This document shows positions 15,592 to 23,803 of a stretch of 52,157 nt of DNA, one piece after another. This DNA comes from Longimicrobiales bacterium (GTDB lineage: Bacteria > Gemmatimonadota > Gemmatimonadetes > Longimicrobiales > Gaopeijiaceae): contig JANQRP010000036.1 in assembly GCA_028284495.1 (NCBI GenBank), forward strand, positions 1 to 52,157. The letters are read 5' to 3'. The position numbers and the translations under genes were made by a program. Under the pieces are notes generated by a model. The model was not told where the DNA came from. It did no database searches and worked only from the letters and a program-made list of their open reading frames with translations. Every line of letters starts with the position of its first letter. Positions within the stretch are counted from its first letter, which is position 1.

Positions 15592-17691
15592 CTACTCCGG
15601 CAGTGCGTACGCGATGAGGCCGCTGCTCTGCTGCACCAGCACGTACTGGCGGCCTTCGTGCACCCAGCCGGACATGCCGTAGCGGCTCCCGCTCGGGATC
15701 GGCACCGCGCCGACGCGCTGCCCCGTCGCCTTGTCGATTGCAAAGATGAAGTTGTCGCCGGCCGCGTCCTGGCCGCTCGCGATGAGAAGCTCCTCGGTGA
15801 CGATCATCGCAGAGTGCCCGCCGCGCCCGCGATTGGTCTCGACGTCGAGGCCCTGGAGAAGCGGGTGGTTGCGGATCGCGTCCTGCTCGGCCTCCGACGC
15901 GTCGCCGTGCGGGATCGTCCAGCGATACTCCCCGGTGTTCATGTCGATGGCGACGATGCGCCCCCGCGGCCCGTCGAAGATGAAATCGTCCGGCAGTCCT
16001 TCGAAGGGGTTGTCGACCTCGGGGTCGGGGTCGCGGACGGCGTACCCGGGTCGGGTCGCGTAGTCCACGACGGTGGTGCCGGTCTGCATCGGATTGTCTC
16101 GCAGTTCGCCGGCGTCGAGGTACGTCTGCGAGCACCCGGAGTGCGACGTGATGTACATGACGCCTTCGACCGGATCCGCGATGGAGGGACCGGTGATGTT
16201 CACGCCACCGGTGTTCCCGGGGCAGATCATCGCGCCGCCCCGCCCATCATCGTTCCCCTCGTAGGTCGGCGGGTTGAACAGCGGGAAGAGCTGGTCGGTG
16301 GCGCGGGCGTAGTCCAGCGCCATCTGCCGGATCTCGGGCGTGTAGGCGATCAGGTGCTCCTCGGTGCGTCCCTGCAAGTCGTACGGCAGGGGCCACGTGG
16401 GATGCGGCTGGGTCTCGGCGAGCTTCTCGCCGGGCACGCCCGACGCCGGCACCGGGAGGTCCTCGATCGGCCAGATCGGTTCGCCCGTCTCGCGGTTGAG
16501 GGCGTAGACCCATGCCTGCTTGGTGGCCTGGAAGATGCCCGGGATCTCCTCACCGTCCACGGTGACGTCCATGAGCACCGGAGCCGTCGGGGTGTCGTAG
16601 TTCCAGATGTCGTGGCGCACCATCTGGAAGTGCCACGCCCGCTCGCCGGTCCGCACGTCGAGCGCGATCAGGCTGGTGCCGAACAGGTTGTCGCCGGGGC
16701 GGAAGCCCCCGTACCAGTCCATCGTCGGCCCGTTGGTCGGGATGTAGACGAGTCCGAGGTCCGGGTCCGCCGCCATCGGCGCCCACGACGAGATGTCGCC
16801 GGTCCACTGCCATGCGTCGTTCTCCCACGTGTCGTGCCCGAACTCGCCGGGCCGCGGGATCACGTTGAACTTCCACAGGAGCTCACCCGTCCGGGCGTCG
16901 TACCCGAGGATGTCGCCCGGGACGTTCTCGATGCGTGACTGGTTGTAGCCCTGCTCGGCCGAGTTGCTGACCACGACCACGCCGTTCACGACGATCGGCG
17001 GCGATGAGGCCGTGATGTAGCCCAGCTCCAGCGGAAGCCCCTGATAGGCATCCCATTCTCCGCCGGCCGCGACGTGGTCCTCCCACGGCCCCCACCCCTG
17101 GACCAGGTCTTCCGTGAGGTCCACGACCCCGCTCTGCGGGAAGCCGTCGATATCGACCGGCCGACCCCAGTCCTCGAGGTGGTCTCCGGTCTCGGCGTCG
17201 ATCGCGTGGAGGAAGAACCCCGGCGTCGAGATGTAGATGACCTTCCGGCCGTCGATCTCGGCGTACGCGACGCCCTTGCCGTAGCCCGCGCGCATCGAGT
17301 ACTCGGACCGGGCGGTGTGCGGCTCACGGTAGCTCCACTCGATTTCGCCGTTGTCCGCGTCGAGCGCGACCACGCTCCGGTAGGGGCCCGCGACGGTGTA
17401 GAGCTTGCCGTCCACATAGCTCGGCGTGGCACGCATGATCTCGGCGCCGAACCCGAAGCTCGCGGCGTCCCACTCCCACGCGACTTCGAGGTCGTCGAAG
17501 TTCGCGGCATTGATCTCGGCGGCCGGCAGGTAGCGGGTGTGCCAGGCGTCACCGCCCAGGTAGTGCCACTGCCCGCCCTCGGTGCCCGGGCCCTGCGCCG
17601 CGGCCAGCGCGGGGACGGCGAGTACCGCGCCGACCACCAGCGCCAGACCGTGGCGTGCGGAGATGCGGGGAGCCCTGTAGCCGTTCTTCAT
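15592..17691 (-). CDS. PQQ-binding quinoprotein dehydrogenase
   Basis: A 699-aa periplasmic protein with a signal peptide (HGLALVVGAVLAVPALAAAQ) and a PQQ-type beta-propeller. At least seven tryptophan-docking repeats are visible: ALDADNGEIEWSY, AIDAETGDHLEDW, GYDARTGELLWKF, ALDVRTGERAWHF, ALNRETGEPIW, AIDMNTGEYRWTI and AIDKATGQRVG. Opening text WHYLGGDAWHTRYLPAAEIN is typical of PQQ alcohol or glucose dehydrogenases. The adjacent Cys-Cys pair of soluble alcohol dehydrogenases is absent; the only cysteines are in MICPGNTGG and HSGCSQTY. There is no C-terminal cytochrome domain, so electrons must go to a separate acceptor. Substrate is not predictable. It stands alone between convergent and co-directional neighbours. 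Confidence 0.9.
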   Translation of the reverse strand: MKNGYRAPRISARHGLALVVGAVLAVPALAAAQGPGTEGGQWHYLGGDAWHTRYLPAAEINAANFDDLEVAWEWDAASFGFGAEIMRATPSYVDGKLYTVAGPYRSVVALDADNGEIEWSYREPHTARSEYSMRAGYGKGVAYAEIDGRKVIYISTPGFFLHAIDAETGDHLEDWGRPVDIDGFPQSGVVDLTEDLVQGWGPWEDHVAAGGEWDAYQGLPLELGYITASSPPIVVNGVVVVSNSAEQGYNQSRIENVPGDILGYDARTGELLWKFNVIPRPGEFGHDTWENDAWQWTGDISSWAPMAADPDLGLVYIPTNGPTMDWYGGFRPGDNLFGTSLIALDVRTGERAWHFQMVRHDIWNYDTPTAPVLMDVTVDGEEIPGIFQATKQAWVYALNRETGEPIWPIEDLPVPASGVPGEKLAETQPHPTWPLPYDLQGRTEEHLIAYTPEIRQMALDYARATDQLFPLFNPPTYEGNDDGRGGAMICPGNTGGVNITGPSIADPVEGVMYITSHSGCSQTYLDAGELRDNPMQTGTTVVDYATRPGYAVRDPDPEVDNPFEGLPDDFIFDGPRGRIVAIDMNTGEYRWTIPHGDASEAEQDAIRNHPLLQGLDVETNRGRGGHSAMIVTEELLIASGQDAAGDNFIFAIDKATGQRVGAVPIPSGSRYGMSGWVHEGRQYVLVQQSSGLIAYALPE

Positions 17692-17789
17692 CTGCGTGCC
17701 TCCGAAGGGTGTGACTCGTGATGCCCCGACATAGTACGAGGCCCCCCCGCCCTCCGCACGGCGCGGTCATCGGCGAGCCGCTCAGCCCT

Positions 17790-18776
17790 TCACGGGGCCT
17801 CGTTCTCGCCGAGGTGCTCCAGCGCCGACGCGCGGAGCGTCGTCCAGACGAAGTCGTACACGTCGAGCAGGTCGCGTGGCTCGTGGCCGGCATCGATCAG
17901 CTTGTCGCGCACGCCATGCGCCACCCGGCGGAAGTTGCCGTACGATCCAGGGCGCGCGCGCCGGCTGTACCGGGCAGCGGGCGCGATGACCGCCGCCTGC
18001 CGGACGAAGGCCGACCGACGCACGACGGTGTGCTCGTCCGGATGCACGAGCGCCGAGAGTACGGTCGCGTTTCGCCACGTCGGACGACCCTCGAACAGAT
18101 CGGCCAGCGTGCGGATGTAGTCCCGGAACCGGTCCTGATGTCGACCCTCTCCGTGAAGGAGGCGGACCACCGCGTCCACGTGCCTCACCGACTCGTCGGT
18201 GTCGAGTCCCTTGAGCGCCTTGGCGAAGGAGATGGGAACGAGGTCCGTGCGCGACAGCAGGTCGGAAATGATCGCACCGAGCTCCGCCTGCTTCCCTGCG
18301 GCCACCGCCTCCTCGCAGCGCGCGGCCGAGAGCGCCTCCCGTGCCTCCTTCGAGACCGGCGTGCGGTGACGCTTCAGCGCGCGCCCGTCGGACTCGCGGT
18401 GGTCCTCGATCCACTCGGGGTCGTCGAATCCCGCCGGGTAGAGCTCCAGGAAGAGCTCGACCTGCTCGTCGAACTTCGCCACCGGCTCCAGGACCTTCCG
18501 CTTCGACGGGTCGGCGGGGGCCTCCGCCATGCGGACGAGCGTGTCCCGAATGAGGTCCTCGCTGTTTCCGAGGTCGTCGACGGGCTTCATGAGCTTGTAG
18601 TAGCCCTTCCGGATCTTGCGCCGACGGCCGCCCTCGAACTGGTAGGTCCGCGCCTTCTCACTCTCGCGGATCAGAATGCCGACGCCCCACTGGGGTCGCT
18701 TCGAGTGGCGGTAGAGCTGCGAATCGGGACCGGCTTCGACGTCGGGGGGCGCGACTGCGAGGGCGGACTTCGCCAA
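17790..18776 (-). CDS. Unknown protein with DUF3553/CarD-like N-terminus
   Basis: A 328-aa cytoplasmic-looking protein that I do not recognise. Residues about 25-65 (PQWGVGILIRESEKARTYQF, then RRKIRKGYYKLMKPV) match the small beta-barrel pattern of DUF3553/CarD-like domains, which contact RNA polymerase or helicases. The rest is charged and helical (FDEQVELFLELYPAGFDDPEW, LSRTDLVPISFAKALKGLD, NATVLSALVHPDEHTVVRRS). It ends with DLLDVYDFVWTTLRASALEH. I prefer a TTG start at 18776, preceded by AGGAAGG; ATG 18878 in the same frame is the alternative. Upstream are a good promoter and a 20-bp palindrome, suggesting tight control. Confidence 0.65.
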   Translation of the reverse strand: MAKSALAVAPPDVEAGPDSQLYRHSKRPQWGVGILIRESEKARTYQFEGGRRRKIRKGYYKLMKPVDDLGNSEDLIRDTLVRMAEAPADPSKRKVLEPVAKFDEQVELFLELYPAGFDDPEWIEDHRESDGRALKRHRTPVSKEAREALSAARCEEAVAAGKQAELGAIISDLLSRTDLVPISFAKALKGLDTDESVRHVDAVVRLLHGEGRHQDRFRDYIRTLADLFEGRPTWRNATVLSALVHPDEHTVVRRSAFVRQAAVIAPAARYSRRARPGSYGNFRRVAHGVRDKLIDAGHEPRDLLDVYDFVWTTLRASALEHLGENEAP

Positions 18777-18868
18777 GGTGGACCTTCCTGTGTTCTGCCG
18801 ACCGAACGGGGGCTGTCGAGTCCCGGAGATTCGGTCGAAGGAGACGAGCGGTAGCCTGACGACCACCG

Positions 18869-18888
18869 GTGCAGGCACGCACCTGCAC
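18869..18888 (-). other. Short hairpin in the 5' leader
   Basis: GTGCAGG (18869-18875) and CCTGCAC (18882-18888) form a 7-bp stem with a 6-nt loop between the promoter and the start of the unknown gene. Whether it is functional is not known. Confidence 0.35.
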
Positions 18889-18903
18889 GCACACGTAGAT
18901 GTA

Positions 18904-18932
18904 ACTATATGCAGGGTAGTGATTTATGTTCC
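18904..18932 (-). promoter_or_regulatory. Promoter of the gene at 17790-18776
   Basis: Minus strand: -35 GGAACA (18927-18932, 3/6), 17-bp spacer, -10 TATAGT (18904-18909, 5/6). It lies in a short AT-rich island and overlaps the palindrome at 18931-18950. Confidence 0.55.
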
Positions 18933-18950
18933 GACCTACACGTAGGTCGG
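18931..18950. promoter_or_regulatory. 20-bp palindromic operator
   Basis: CCGACCTACACGTAGGTCGG has 9-bp perfect arms (18931-18939, 18942-18950) around a 2-bp centre. It abuts and slightly overlaps the -35 element, the classical position for a repressor or activator dimer. CACGTAG recurs at about 18892-18898. The regulator is unknown. Confidence 0.6.
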
Positions 18951-18990
18951 CTACCACCGCACGTATCACACTCCGGCGTTCTCGCGCCCT

Positions 18991-20649
18991 TCAGGGCCGG
19001 TCGGCCTCCTGAAAGGCCGCGCGATCGACGACCGCCGCCACGATCCGCAGCAGTCGTCCTCCACCGGGCGTCTCGCCGACGATGCGCTGGTCACGGCTCA
19101 GGACGCCGGCTTCCACGAGCTCCGACAGGTCGAAGAACAGGCTCGAGCCCCATCCGCCCGCCACCAGGACGAACTCGGACTCGGCTTCCGGGAAGGCCCA
19201 CGGCGCGGCGGCCGACATCGATCGGAGGTCGCCGTACATCTCCTCGGAACGCCCCCAGTCCCAGTACTCGCCCACGACGATCTGGCGGGAGCCGTACCGG
19301 AAGGAGAACACGCCCGAGTTCGGGGCGCGTCGGGCGTCGTCCCGCGCGTCGGCGTACAGCGGCATGAGCATGTAGTAGGGTTGCTGGGACATCAGCACGG
19401 TTCGCGGCTCTGCGTCCGGGGCGAGCGCGCCGCCGACGAGCTGGGCGACCTCGGCCCGCCGGAGCACCTTCTCCTCGGCCCAGGCCGGGTCGGCCGCGGA
19501 GGGGTCGGACCAGGGGCCCGGGGCGAGCGCCACGAGGGCGACGGCGGCGAGAGCCACGATCCAGACCGCCCGTCCGTCCCGAAGCCGCGTGAGGAGGCGA
19601 CCCGCGACCCAGCCGAACACAGGGAGAGCGAACGGCACCAGCCAGGCGCTGTGACGGCTCTGACCGAACGGATAGAGGCCGAGCGCCGAGGCGAGGAGCG
19701 AGCCGCCGATCGCCACGCCGGCCAGAATCGGCAGGGCGCGATCGTCCTCCACCAGTGCGACTCCGACGACCCCGCCGACGAACAGCACGGCCGCGCCGCC
19801 CGCGAACGCCGCCGGCACCGAAAACACCTGGAACTCGGCGAGGACCCGCCACGCGTCCGCGGGGGATCCGACCATCTGCTGCTCGAGCCACCCGCCGGGC
19901 CCCAGCATCGCGGACGCGTACGCCGACTGCCGCATCCGGGCGAGGTGCTGGACCAGAAGCGTGGCGAACACGACGGCCGGCACGACGCTCGCCCCGAGCA
20001 GCCGCGTGAAGTCGCGGCCGCGCATCCGGCCCGAGAGCCGGTCGGCCACGATCAGGATGGCGCACACGCACCACGCCATGAGCGCGCTGAAGTGCGTGAG
20101 CATCGCGGCCGCCGAGAACGCCGCGTACCCCGCCAACAGCGATGCGCGCGGCGTGCGTCGGTACCGGAGCAGACCGAGGAGCGCCAGGGCGATGAGCGCG
20201 GTGAGCAGCGCGTAGGGTCGAATCACCTGGGAGAGCACGATCGCCGGCGCACTGAAGGCCACGAGCCCGGCCGTCACGAAGCCCGACACCCGGCCGGCGC
20301 GGCCCTCGCCTCCGAGCTCGCGGCCGACGGCCCACATCGCCCAGATCGCGACCGCCCCGGACACGGCCGACAGAAGGCGGAGGGTGACGAAGTCCCAGGT
20401 CAGGGCACCCGCGCCCCGGAGCACGAGGTAGTAGAGCGGCGGGTGCGCGTGCGCGGCGACCTCGGCCCAGAAGTCCCGGAACGAGCCGTAGGTCAACGCG
20501 GAGTAGTAGATCCCCTCGTCGGGGCTCAGCCAGTACTCGGACAGGCCGGCCACCCGGATCCACAGGCCCGCGAGTACGACGGCAACCACGCCCCAGTACT
20601 CGGCGGGCCAGGCCCAGGCCCGCTCGAGGATCGGGCTTCGCGATGTCAT
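18991..20649 (-). CDS. GT39-like membrane glycosyltransferase
   Basis: A 552-aa polytopic inner-membrane protein of the GT-C fold, glycosyltransferase family 39 type. The first periplasmic loop carries the acidic motif WLSPDEGIYYSAL (candidate catalytic Asp-Glu). HAHPPLYYLVLRG and SQVIRPYALLTALIALALLGL follow, with about ten hydrophobic helices through residue 400 and a C-terminal soluble domain of about 130 residues (EEKVLRRAEVAQLVGGAL, RTVLMSQQPYYMLMPLYAD). The ATG at 20649 is chosen from the first helix; the longer upstream frame is a shadow of the next gene. It lies 38 bp after a second membrane glycosyltransferase on the same strand, probably one operon. Confidence 0.82.
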   Translation of the reverse strand: MTSRSPILERAWAWPAEYWGVVAVVLAGLWIRVAGLSEYWLSPDEGIYYSALTYGSFRDFWAEVAAHAHPPLYYLVLRGAGALTWDFVTLRLLSAVSGAVAIWAMWAVGRELGGEGRAGRVSGFVTAGLVAFSAPAIVLSQVIRPYALLTALIALALLGLLRYRRTPRASLLAGYAAFSAAAMLTHFSALMAWCVCAILIVADRLSGRMRGRDFTRLLGASVVPAVVFATLLVQHLARMRQSAYASAMLGPGGWLEQQMVGSPADAWRVLAEFQVFSVPAAFAGGAAVLFVGGVVGVALVEDDRALPILAGVAIGGSLLASALGLYPFGQSRHSAWLVPFALPVFGWVAGRLLTRLRDGRAVWIVALAAVALVALAPGPWSDPSAADPAWAEEKVLRRAEVAQLVGGALAPDAEPRTVLMSQQPYYMLMPLYADARDDARRAPNSGVFSFRYGSRQIVVGEYWDWGRSEEMYGDLRSMSAAAPWAFPEAESEFVLVAGGWGSSLFFDLSELVEAGVLSRDQRIVGETPGGGRLLRIVAAVVDRAAFQEADRP

Positions 20650-20687
20650 CGCCGGCCTCGCGGCATGCCCACCTCCTTCGGGAGCAT

Positions 20688-22271
20688 TCAGCGCGCCGCG
20701 GCGTCGCGGGGCACGTAGACCGCCGAGAGCGGCGTGCGGACCACCTCCACCACGTCGAGATCCGCGATCACCTCGGCTTCCGGCGGATCGAGCGCCCCGA
20801 GCGGCTGGAGGAAGACGATCGGGCCGGGGCGAGCCGCGAACGCCTCCGCGAACCGGGCGGGGTCGTCGAAGTAGCGGGGCAGGGACGACGCGGGGATCCC
20901 GGTCCGGACGTTCAACAGGTGTGGCTCGTTCGAGTACACATAGCGGTAGTCCGGGGCGGTGGCGACGATGCGCTCCAGCCCGGCGTCCCGACTCCACGCC
21001 TGCTGCGTGTAGTAGAGGCCGTCGGCCCCGTAGAACGGGCCCATCGCCGCGACGTCGCGGGTACCGGCGCCGACCCAGAGCAGCAGCAGCGCCGCGGTCG
21101 CCACTCTCAGCCCGACGGTGGCTCGTTCGAGCGTGTGCGCGGCGCCCAGTCCGATCGCCATCGTCGCCACGACGAGCAAGGGGGAGAAGATGCGGCCGTC
21201 GATCGGGATCTCGGGGTCGGCGAGCGCCCGCGCGAGGATCACGATGGCGATGTAGCAGAGGGAGAAGACGACGGCGACAACCGGCGCGCTCCGGCCCTCC
21301 GTGGGTCGACCCTTGTCGTCGCCCGAGGCGAGCTCCCCCGGCCGGGGGGCGTCCCGATCGGGCGTGCGGCGGGTCCGAAGTGTCAGCACGGCGATCACGG
21401 CCACCGCGGCCAGGAAGAAGATCGCGAGCGACACGGCCGGCAGGCGCGCCTGAAGGAAGCGGGGCACCCACCACTCGACGATGGGGCGGAGGTAGGAGTC
21501 CGCGAGCGGTGTGAGAAACTCGTCGTAGACCCGGAAGTCCCGGACGATCTCGCCGTCGGAGGTGACGATTCGCGACCACGCCAGATAGAAGATCGCGGAC
21601 GGTCCACCCGCGATCGCCGCGCCCCCGAGTCGGCGCTTCATCGGCCCGCCCCGCGTCCACGCGAACAGCGCGGCCGCGACGGCCCCCGCGAGCCCTACGT
21701 AGCGCAGCGTGGTGCCCAGGAGGGCGACCGCTCCGTGAAGCCCGGGGCGGTCCGGCCGTCGCACGAGCAGCCAGAGGAGCGCGAGGCACACGGGCAGGTA
21801 GAGCGTCTCGGACCAGGTGGCGAGGAACAGCAGGTTGTAGAGGTAGTTCGTCCCGAGAAGCGCCACGACCACACCCCCGCCGAGCATTCCGCCAAGACTC
21901 ACCGCGATCCACGTCACCATCGCGGCCGTCAGCCCCGACCCGATCGAGAGGACCCAGACGGCCGACACGTCGGAGCTCACGCCGGCCGCCATGATCGGGA
22001 TCGCCAGCGCGGCCGGGAAGCCGGGCGGGTAGTGCGAAAGCGTGGTCGCCGAGTCGGCGTCCGACCAGTGCGTGATCGGGATGTCCAGCGACCCGTCCCG
22101 CGCGAGCGCCTCGGCCGCGCGCAGGTACTCGACGCCGTCCTTGTGCAGGCCCGGCAGGCGAGGCGAATCGAGTCGATCGACGTTCACGACGGCCGCGACC
22201 ATCCCCACGGCGAAGGCGACGAGCGCGAGCCGCGGGGCGGGAAGGCGTGCGGTGGGTCCGGGGTGGGGCAC
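20688..22271 (-). CDS. GT-C type membrane glycosyltransferase
   Basis: A 527-aa polytopic membrane protein like the mannosyl/arabinosyltransferase-type GT-C families. An acidic first-loop motif, HKDGVEYLRAAEALARDGSL, follows the first helix, and TTLSHYPPGFPAALAIPI resembles the substrate loop. Eight or more helices follow, then a C-terminal soluble part (DAGLERIVATAPDYRYVYSN, PIVFLQPLGALDPPEAEVIADL). GTG 22271 places the first helix (LALVAFAVGMVAAVV) at about residues 15-30; ATG 22202 is a shorter alternative. Frames extending to 22730 would run into the opposite-strand propeller gene and are rejected. Its donor is probably a polyprenyl-phosphate sugar, inferred from the family. Confidence 0.75.
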   Translation of the reverse strand: MPHPGPTARLPAPRLALVAFAVGMVAAVVNVDRLDSPRLPGLHKDGVEYLRAAEALARDGSLDIPITHWSDADSATTLSHYPPGFPAALAIPIMAAGVSSDVSAVWVLSIGSGLTAAMVTWIAVSLGGMLGGGVVVALLGTNYLYNLLFLATWSETLYLPVCLALLWLLVRRPDRPGLHGAVALLGTTLRYVGLAGAVAAALFAWTRGGPMKRRLGGAAIAGGPSAIFYLAWSRIVTSDGEIVRDFRVYDEFLTPLADSYLRPIVEWWVPRFLQARLPAVSLAIFFLAAVAVIAVLTLRTRRTPDRDAPRPGELASGDDKGRPTEGRSAPVVAVVFSLCYIAIVILARALADPEIPIDGRIFSPLLVVATMAIGLGAAHTLERATVGLRVATAALLLLWVGAGTRDVAAMGPFYGADGLYYTQQAWSRDAGLERIVATAPDYRYVYSNEPHLLNVRTGIPASSLPRYFDDPARFAEAFAARPGPIVFLQPLGALDPPEAEVIADLDVVEVVRTPLSAVYVPRDAAAR

Positions 22272-22460
22272 GGCGGGTCTGGAGTCCGGGCGGCGGGTCG
22301 CGGGTTTCTCGACGCGAAGACTACGTGTCCCGGGGTCCGAAGCCCACCCGTGCGGCGGGTCCACGAGGATTCGACTTGCCTCACGTCCGCTTCCTCGCCA
22401 CGGTGCGGGCGACGGTCGCGGATTTCCTGCGCCGACGAGGACGAGACGAGGGGAGGGCGT

Positions 22461-23666
22461 ATGGGTGAACGACGGAGACGGGATGCGAGGTGGCTTCGGG
22501 GCGGGGCGCTGGCCGTGTCGGCCGGCCTGATCGGGTGCGCCGGATCGACGGGCGCGGATCTCGCGACCCGCACGGACTCGGCCGGCGTCGAGATCGTGCT
22601 CTCGACCGCCGAGGACATGCCGCTCCCGTGGGAATTCGAGGCGCAGTACACGCTCGGCGGCGAGGAGGAAGGCCCGGAGTCGTTCTTCCGCGCCACGGTC
22701 GCCACGGTCGACGCGGACGAGAGCGGACACCTCTACGTCCTCGACCCGGCGTCAAACCGCGTCGTCGTCTTCGACCCGAGCGGCGAGTTCGTGACCGAAT
22801 TCGGGCGTCTCGGCGAGGGCCCCGGCGAACTCGCACGGCCCTCGTCGATCAGCGTGTCGGCGGACGGCGACGTGTCCATCTTCGACTTCGGGAAGGGTGG
22901 GCTCGTGCGGTTCGGACCGCGCGGCGAGCCCCGACCGCAGAGCACCTTCCCGTTCTTCCCGTGGCCGGGCCAGCACCGCCACATCGGAACCGCCGAGGAC
23001 GGGATGTTCGTCACGTCGATGATTCGGTCCGACGTGGAGGGCACGTTCCGGCACGCGCTCCAGCGGGTGGGCGAAGCCGACACCGTCCTCGTGGTCGACC
23101 ACGTATTCCCCCGACCGGAGATGGTTTTGTACCCCGCCTGCGGAGGCGGGCTCAACCTGCCCCGCGTCTTCGAGGTCCACGTGAACTGGGCGCCTGCGCC
23201 GAGCGGCGGGGTTGTCCTGTCGCGCTCCGCCGCGTACGAGCTCGAACGGCGCGACCCCTCCGGCGCGCTCACGCGAATCCTGCGTCGGGACCTCCCGGTG
23301 CGCAGCGCCACCGCGCCGCTCGCCGAGGAAGAGCTGGGGGAGGGGTTCCGCATCGACTTCGGTCGCGGACCCTGCACGATTCCCCCGGCGGAGATGGTCC
23401 CGGAGCGGGGCTTCGCCGCGTTCGTGCCGTGGATCGATCGGGTCGTGGTGGCGCCGGACGGCGCCGTCTGGGTGTCGCGGAAGGAGGTCGGACCCGACCG
23501 GCACGGCCCGACCGACGTCTTCGCGCCGGACGGGGCCTACCTCGGGAGCCTTCCGGCTTCGGCACCCTTTCCGATCGTGTTCCTGGACGCCGACCGGTTC
23601 GCCGCCGTCGAGACCGACGAGTTCGATGTCGACCGGCTCGTGGTCTACCGGATCGCGCGGCGGTAG
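22461..23666 (+). CDS. Six-bladed beta-propeller lipoprotein
   Basis: A 401-aa lipoprotein: GALAVSAGLIGC gives a lipobox at C26. The family features are all present: TRTDSAGVEIVLSTAED at the mature start, a blade GHLYVLDPASNRVVVFDPSG, the motif GRLGEGPGELARPSSISVSA, and a late blade DGAVWVSRKEVGPDRHGPTD with DVFAPDGAYLGSL. ATG 22461 has GGGAGG 5 bp upstream. It is divergent from the glycosyltransferase pair and 137 bp upstream of the TonB receptor gene. Function is unknown. Confidence 0.82.
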   Translation: MGERRRRDARWLRGGALAVSAGLIGCAGSTGADLATRTDSAGVEIVLSTAEDMPLPWEFEAQYTLGGEEEGPESFFRATVATVDADESGHLYVLDPASNRVVVFDPSGEFVTEFGRLGEGPGELARPSSISVSADGDVSIFDFGKGGLVRFGPRGEPRPQSTFPFFPWPGQHRHIGTAEDGMFVTSMIRSDVEGTFRHALQRVGEADTVLVVDHVFPRPEMVLYPACGGGLNLPRVFEVHVNWAPAPSGGVVLSRSAAYELERRDPSGALTRILRRDLPVRSATAPLAEEELGEGFRIDFGRGPCTIPPAEMVPERGFAAFVPWIDRVVVAPDGAVWVSRKEVGPDRHGPTDVFAPDGAYLGSLPASAPFPIVFLDADRFAAVETDEFDVDRLVVYRIARR

Positions 23667-23725
23667 GGGTCGGGATCGGGGTGCGATTCCGGGTTACCCG
23701 TAGCGAAGCCTTGTTCGGATGTTAA

Positions 23726-23741
23726 TGAGAACGTAATCTCA
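23726..23741 (+). promoter_or_regulatory. Dyad upstream of the TonB receptor
   Basis: TGAGA(N6)TCTCA in an AT-rich patch 62 bp before the receptor start. The half-site TGAGAAC/TGAGATTA loosely resembles a Fur half-site, but the spacing is 16 bp rather than 15. A possible -35 (TTGTTC, 23711-23716) precedes it. Iron control is plausible for a siderophore receptor but is not established. Confidence 0.35.
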
Positions 23742-23803
23742 CCAGCATCGCCTAGCGGGTCGTGTGCCCGCCGCGCAAAACTCTCTGCCGGTGAGGTTCC
23801 TCC

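Noticed and set aside
20650..21912. Long N-terminal extension of the GT39-like gene (frame to 21912)
   Set aside because: The extension is antisense-frame noise over the next glycosyltransferase gene; the first membrane helix follows ATG 20649.
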